A stretch of DNA of 64,000 nucleotides from Bin55 sp965203735. Lineage in GTDB: Bacteria > Pseudomonadota > Gammaproteobacteria > Pseudomonadales > Azotimanducaceae. A program made the position numbers and the translations under genes. The notes below the pieces were generated by a model that was given only the letters and a program-made list of their open reading frames with translations, ran no database searches and had not been told where the DNA came from. Location of the stretch: NCBI GenBank assembly GCA_965203735.1, contig OZ241909.1, positions 1,426,001-1,490,000 on the forward strand, in the 5' to 3' direction. Positions 63,385 through 64,000 of the stretch are shown piece after piece; positions within the stretch are counted from its first letter, which is position 1; every line of letters starts with the position of its first letter.

Positions 63385-64000
63385 AAGCTTCCTCTGACGC
63401 CGTTTGCGTATTCCAGAACAGCCCGCACTGCTGCATCACCTCTAGATCCGTGGATGGGTCTCAGTATTTCTGCGAGTTCCTGAGCTCTTGGACCGGACAG
63501 TGAATCGACACGATCTTGAAAATCTGTAAGTGCAGTTTCTTCTGCGCGTGTTAACTTCACTGGAATCGTTGTTCCAACTTCAATTTTTGGTTTCTTTGAG
63601 CTCCGTCCCGTCTCGGTATATATCACGATGGTGTCTGCAAGGTGGTCACCGATTCGCTTGAATCCTTTTGACATTGCCATACTCACGAGTGCCGGGATAC
63701 AAAGTAAGCCTACATCGACTACTCGTAGCAGGTTTCTTAGCAGCGAGGACGCAAGTCGGATTGGCGTTCCGTCCGAGTTCACAACTTTGACATGTGCTAC
63801 GTTCTTTCCAGGTGTCCTGCCGTCATTGAATAATTCAAAAGCAACTCCATAAAACCAAGTTATTGCAAATGCACTTATCAAGAATAGGAACAATCCAATT
63901 TGCTCAAGTGGAAACAAGACTACGAGCATGCTGGCTACTGTTACGAGTGCAAGTTTGATGAGTTCATCGATCACAAATGCCTGAGCACGGGCACTGATTC
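63381..64000 (-). CDS. RDD-family membrane protein, 5' end outside window
   Basis: The minus frame is open from the stop at 63381 to the right edge (206 codons); a GTG at 63974 is internal, because the RDD motif ARAQAFVIDELIK already begins before it. It has RDD features (first Arg/Asp in that motif, FNDGRTPGKNVAHVKV, and RIGDHLADTIVIY) and a soluble C-terminal extension (about 135-197) rich in Glu/Arg. First visible gene of the SpoIIM/DUF4129/DUF4350 operon. Confidence 0.88.
   Translation of the reverse strand, partial: ISARAQAFVIDELIKLALVTVASMLVVLFPLEQIGLFLFLISAFAITWFYGVAFELFNDGRTPGKNVAHVKVVNSDGTPIRLASSLLRNLLRVVDVGLLCIPALVSMAMSKGFKRIGDHLADTIVIYTETGRSSKKPKIEVGTTIPVKLTRAEETALTDFQDRVDSLSGPRAQELAEILRPIHGSRGDAAVRAVLEYANGVRGSL

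Noticed and set aside
1..64000. CRISPR arrays, rRNA or tRNA genes, prophage
   Set aside because: No regularly spaced repeats, no cloverleaf with GGTTCGA-type T-arm in the gaps, no rRNA-like stretches and no phage structural genes were seen by eye; a tRNAscan or CRISPR search could still be run.

Overview
The window is chromosomal DNA of moderate GC content from a Gram-negative bacterium, with lipoproteins, periplasmic solenoid proteins and an MdlA/MdlB-type exporter. The mix of acyl-CoA dehydrogenase, CYP, LinB-like haloalkane dehalogenase, Ldh2-type dehydrogenase, ERG4/ERG24-like reductase and a NaChBac-type channel fits a marine pseudomonadote, perhaps a gammaproteobacterium. The sequence alone does not settle the taxonomy. 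Housekeeping anchors are cysS, pepA, lipA and asnS.

Layout. 1-4.4 kb: lipid/xenobiotic metabolism (partial enoyl-CoA hydratase, acyl-CoA dehydrogenase, P450). 4.5-10.7 kb: minus-strand envelope genes, including a MORN-type repeat protein and an ABC-2 permease fused to a degenerate M1-peptidase-like domain. 11.3-13.2 kb: a complete IS3-family element (11394-12717, 3-bp target duplication GAC) splits a small membrane-protein gene whose two halves rejoin perfectly in frame. 13.4-22.1 kb: a sugar dehydrogenase, a hypothetical gene with a probable leaderless promoter, and a tightly overlapped minus-strand operon of ABC ATPase, ABC-2 permease, double-PDZ lipoprotein and two FG-GAP proteins. 22.5-29.2 kb: VOC protein, haloalkane dehalogenase, Ldh2 oxidoreductase, peroxiredoxin, GST, SPOR lipoprotein, TauD-type dioxygenase and an HNH nuclease. 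29-36 kb: M20 peptidase, cysS, pepA and lipA, with a GC-rich IS1111-type IS110 element between pepA and lipA. 36-46 kb: ERG4/ERG24-like reductase, a voltage-gated channel with an unusual TLEDWTD filter, an Orc-like AAA ATPase, a TnpB relic, a HigA-like regulator, an MdlAB-like ABC pair and asnS.

46-64 kb: an EF-hand protein, a decayed DUF4143 ATPase, then four tandem diverged paralogues of about 600 residues (one N-terminal membrane anchor plus helical WxxxDPxxA-type repeats), interrupted only by an opposing RDD gene. They converge on a minus-strand RDD / SpoIIM / DUF4129 / DUF4350 // MoxR / DUF58 cluster. A small lipoprotein gene between its two halves is broken at a GGGG run. The four-paralogue array and the ABC-PDZ-FG-GAP operon are the best candidates for undescribed systems. 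Several genes missing from simple ORF lists (the IS-split gene, the TnpB relic, the DUF4143 relic, the partial hydratase at the left edge) were recovered by reading across frames.
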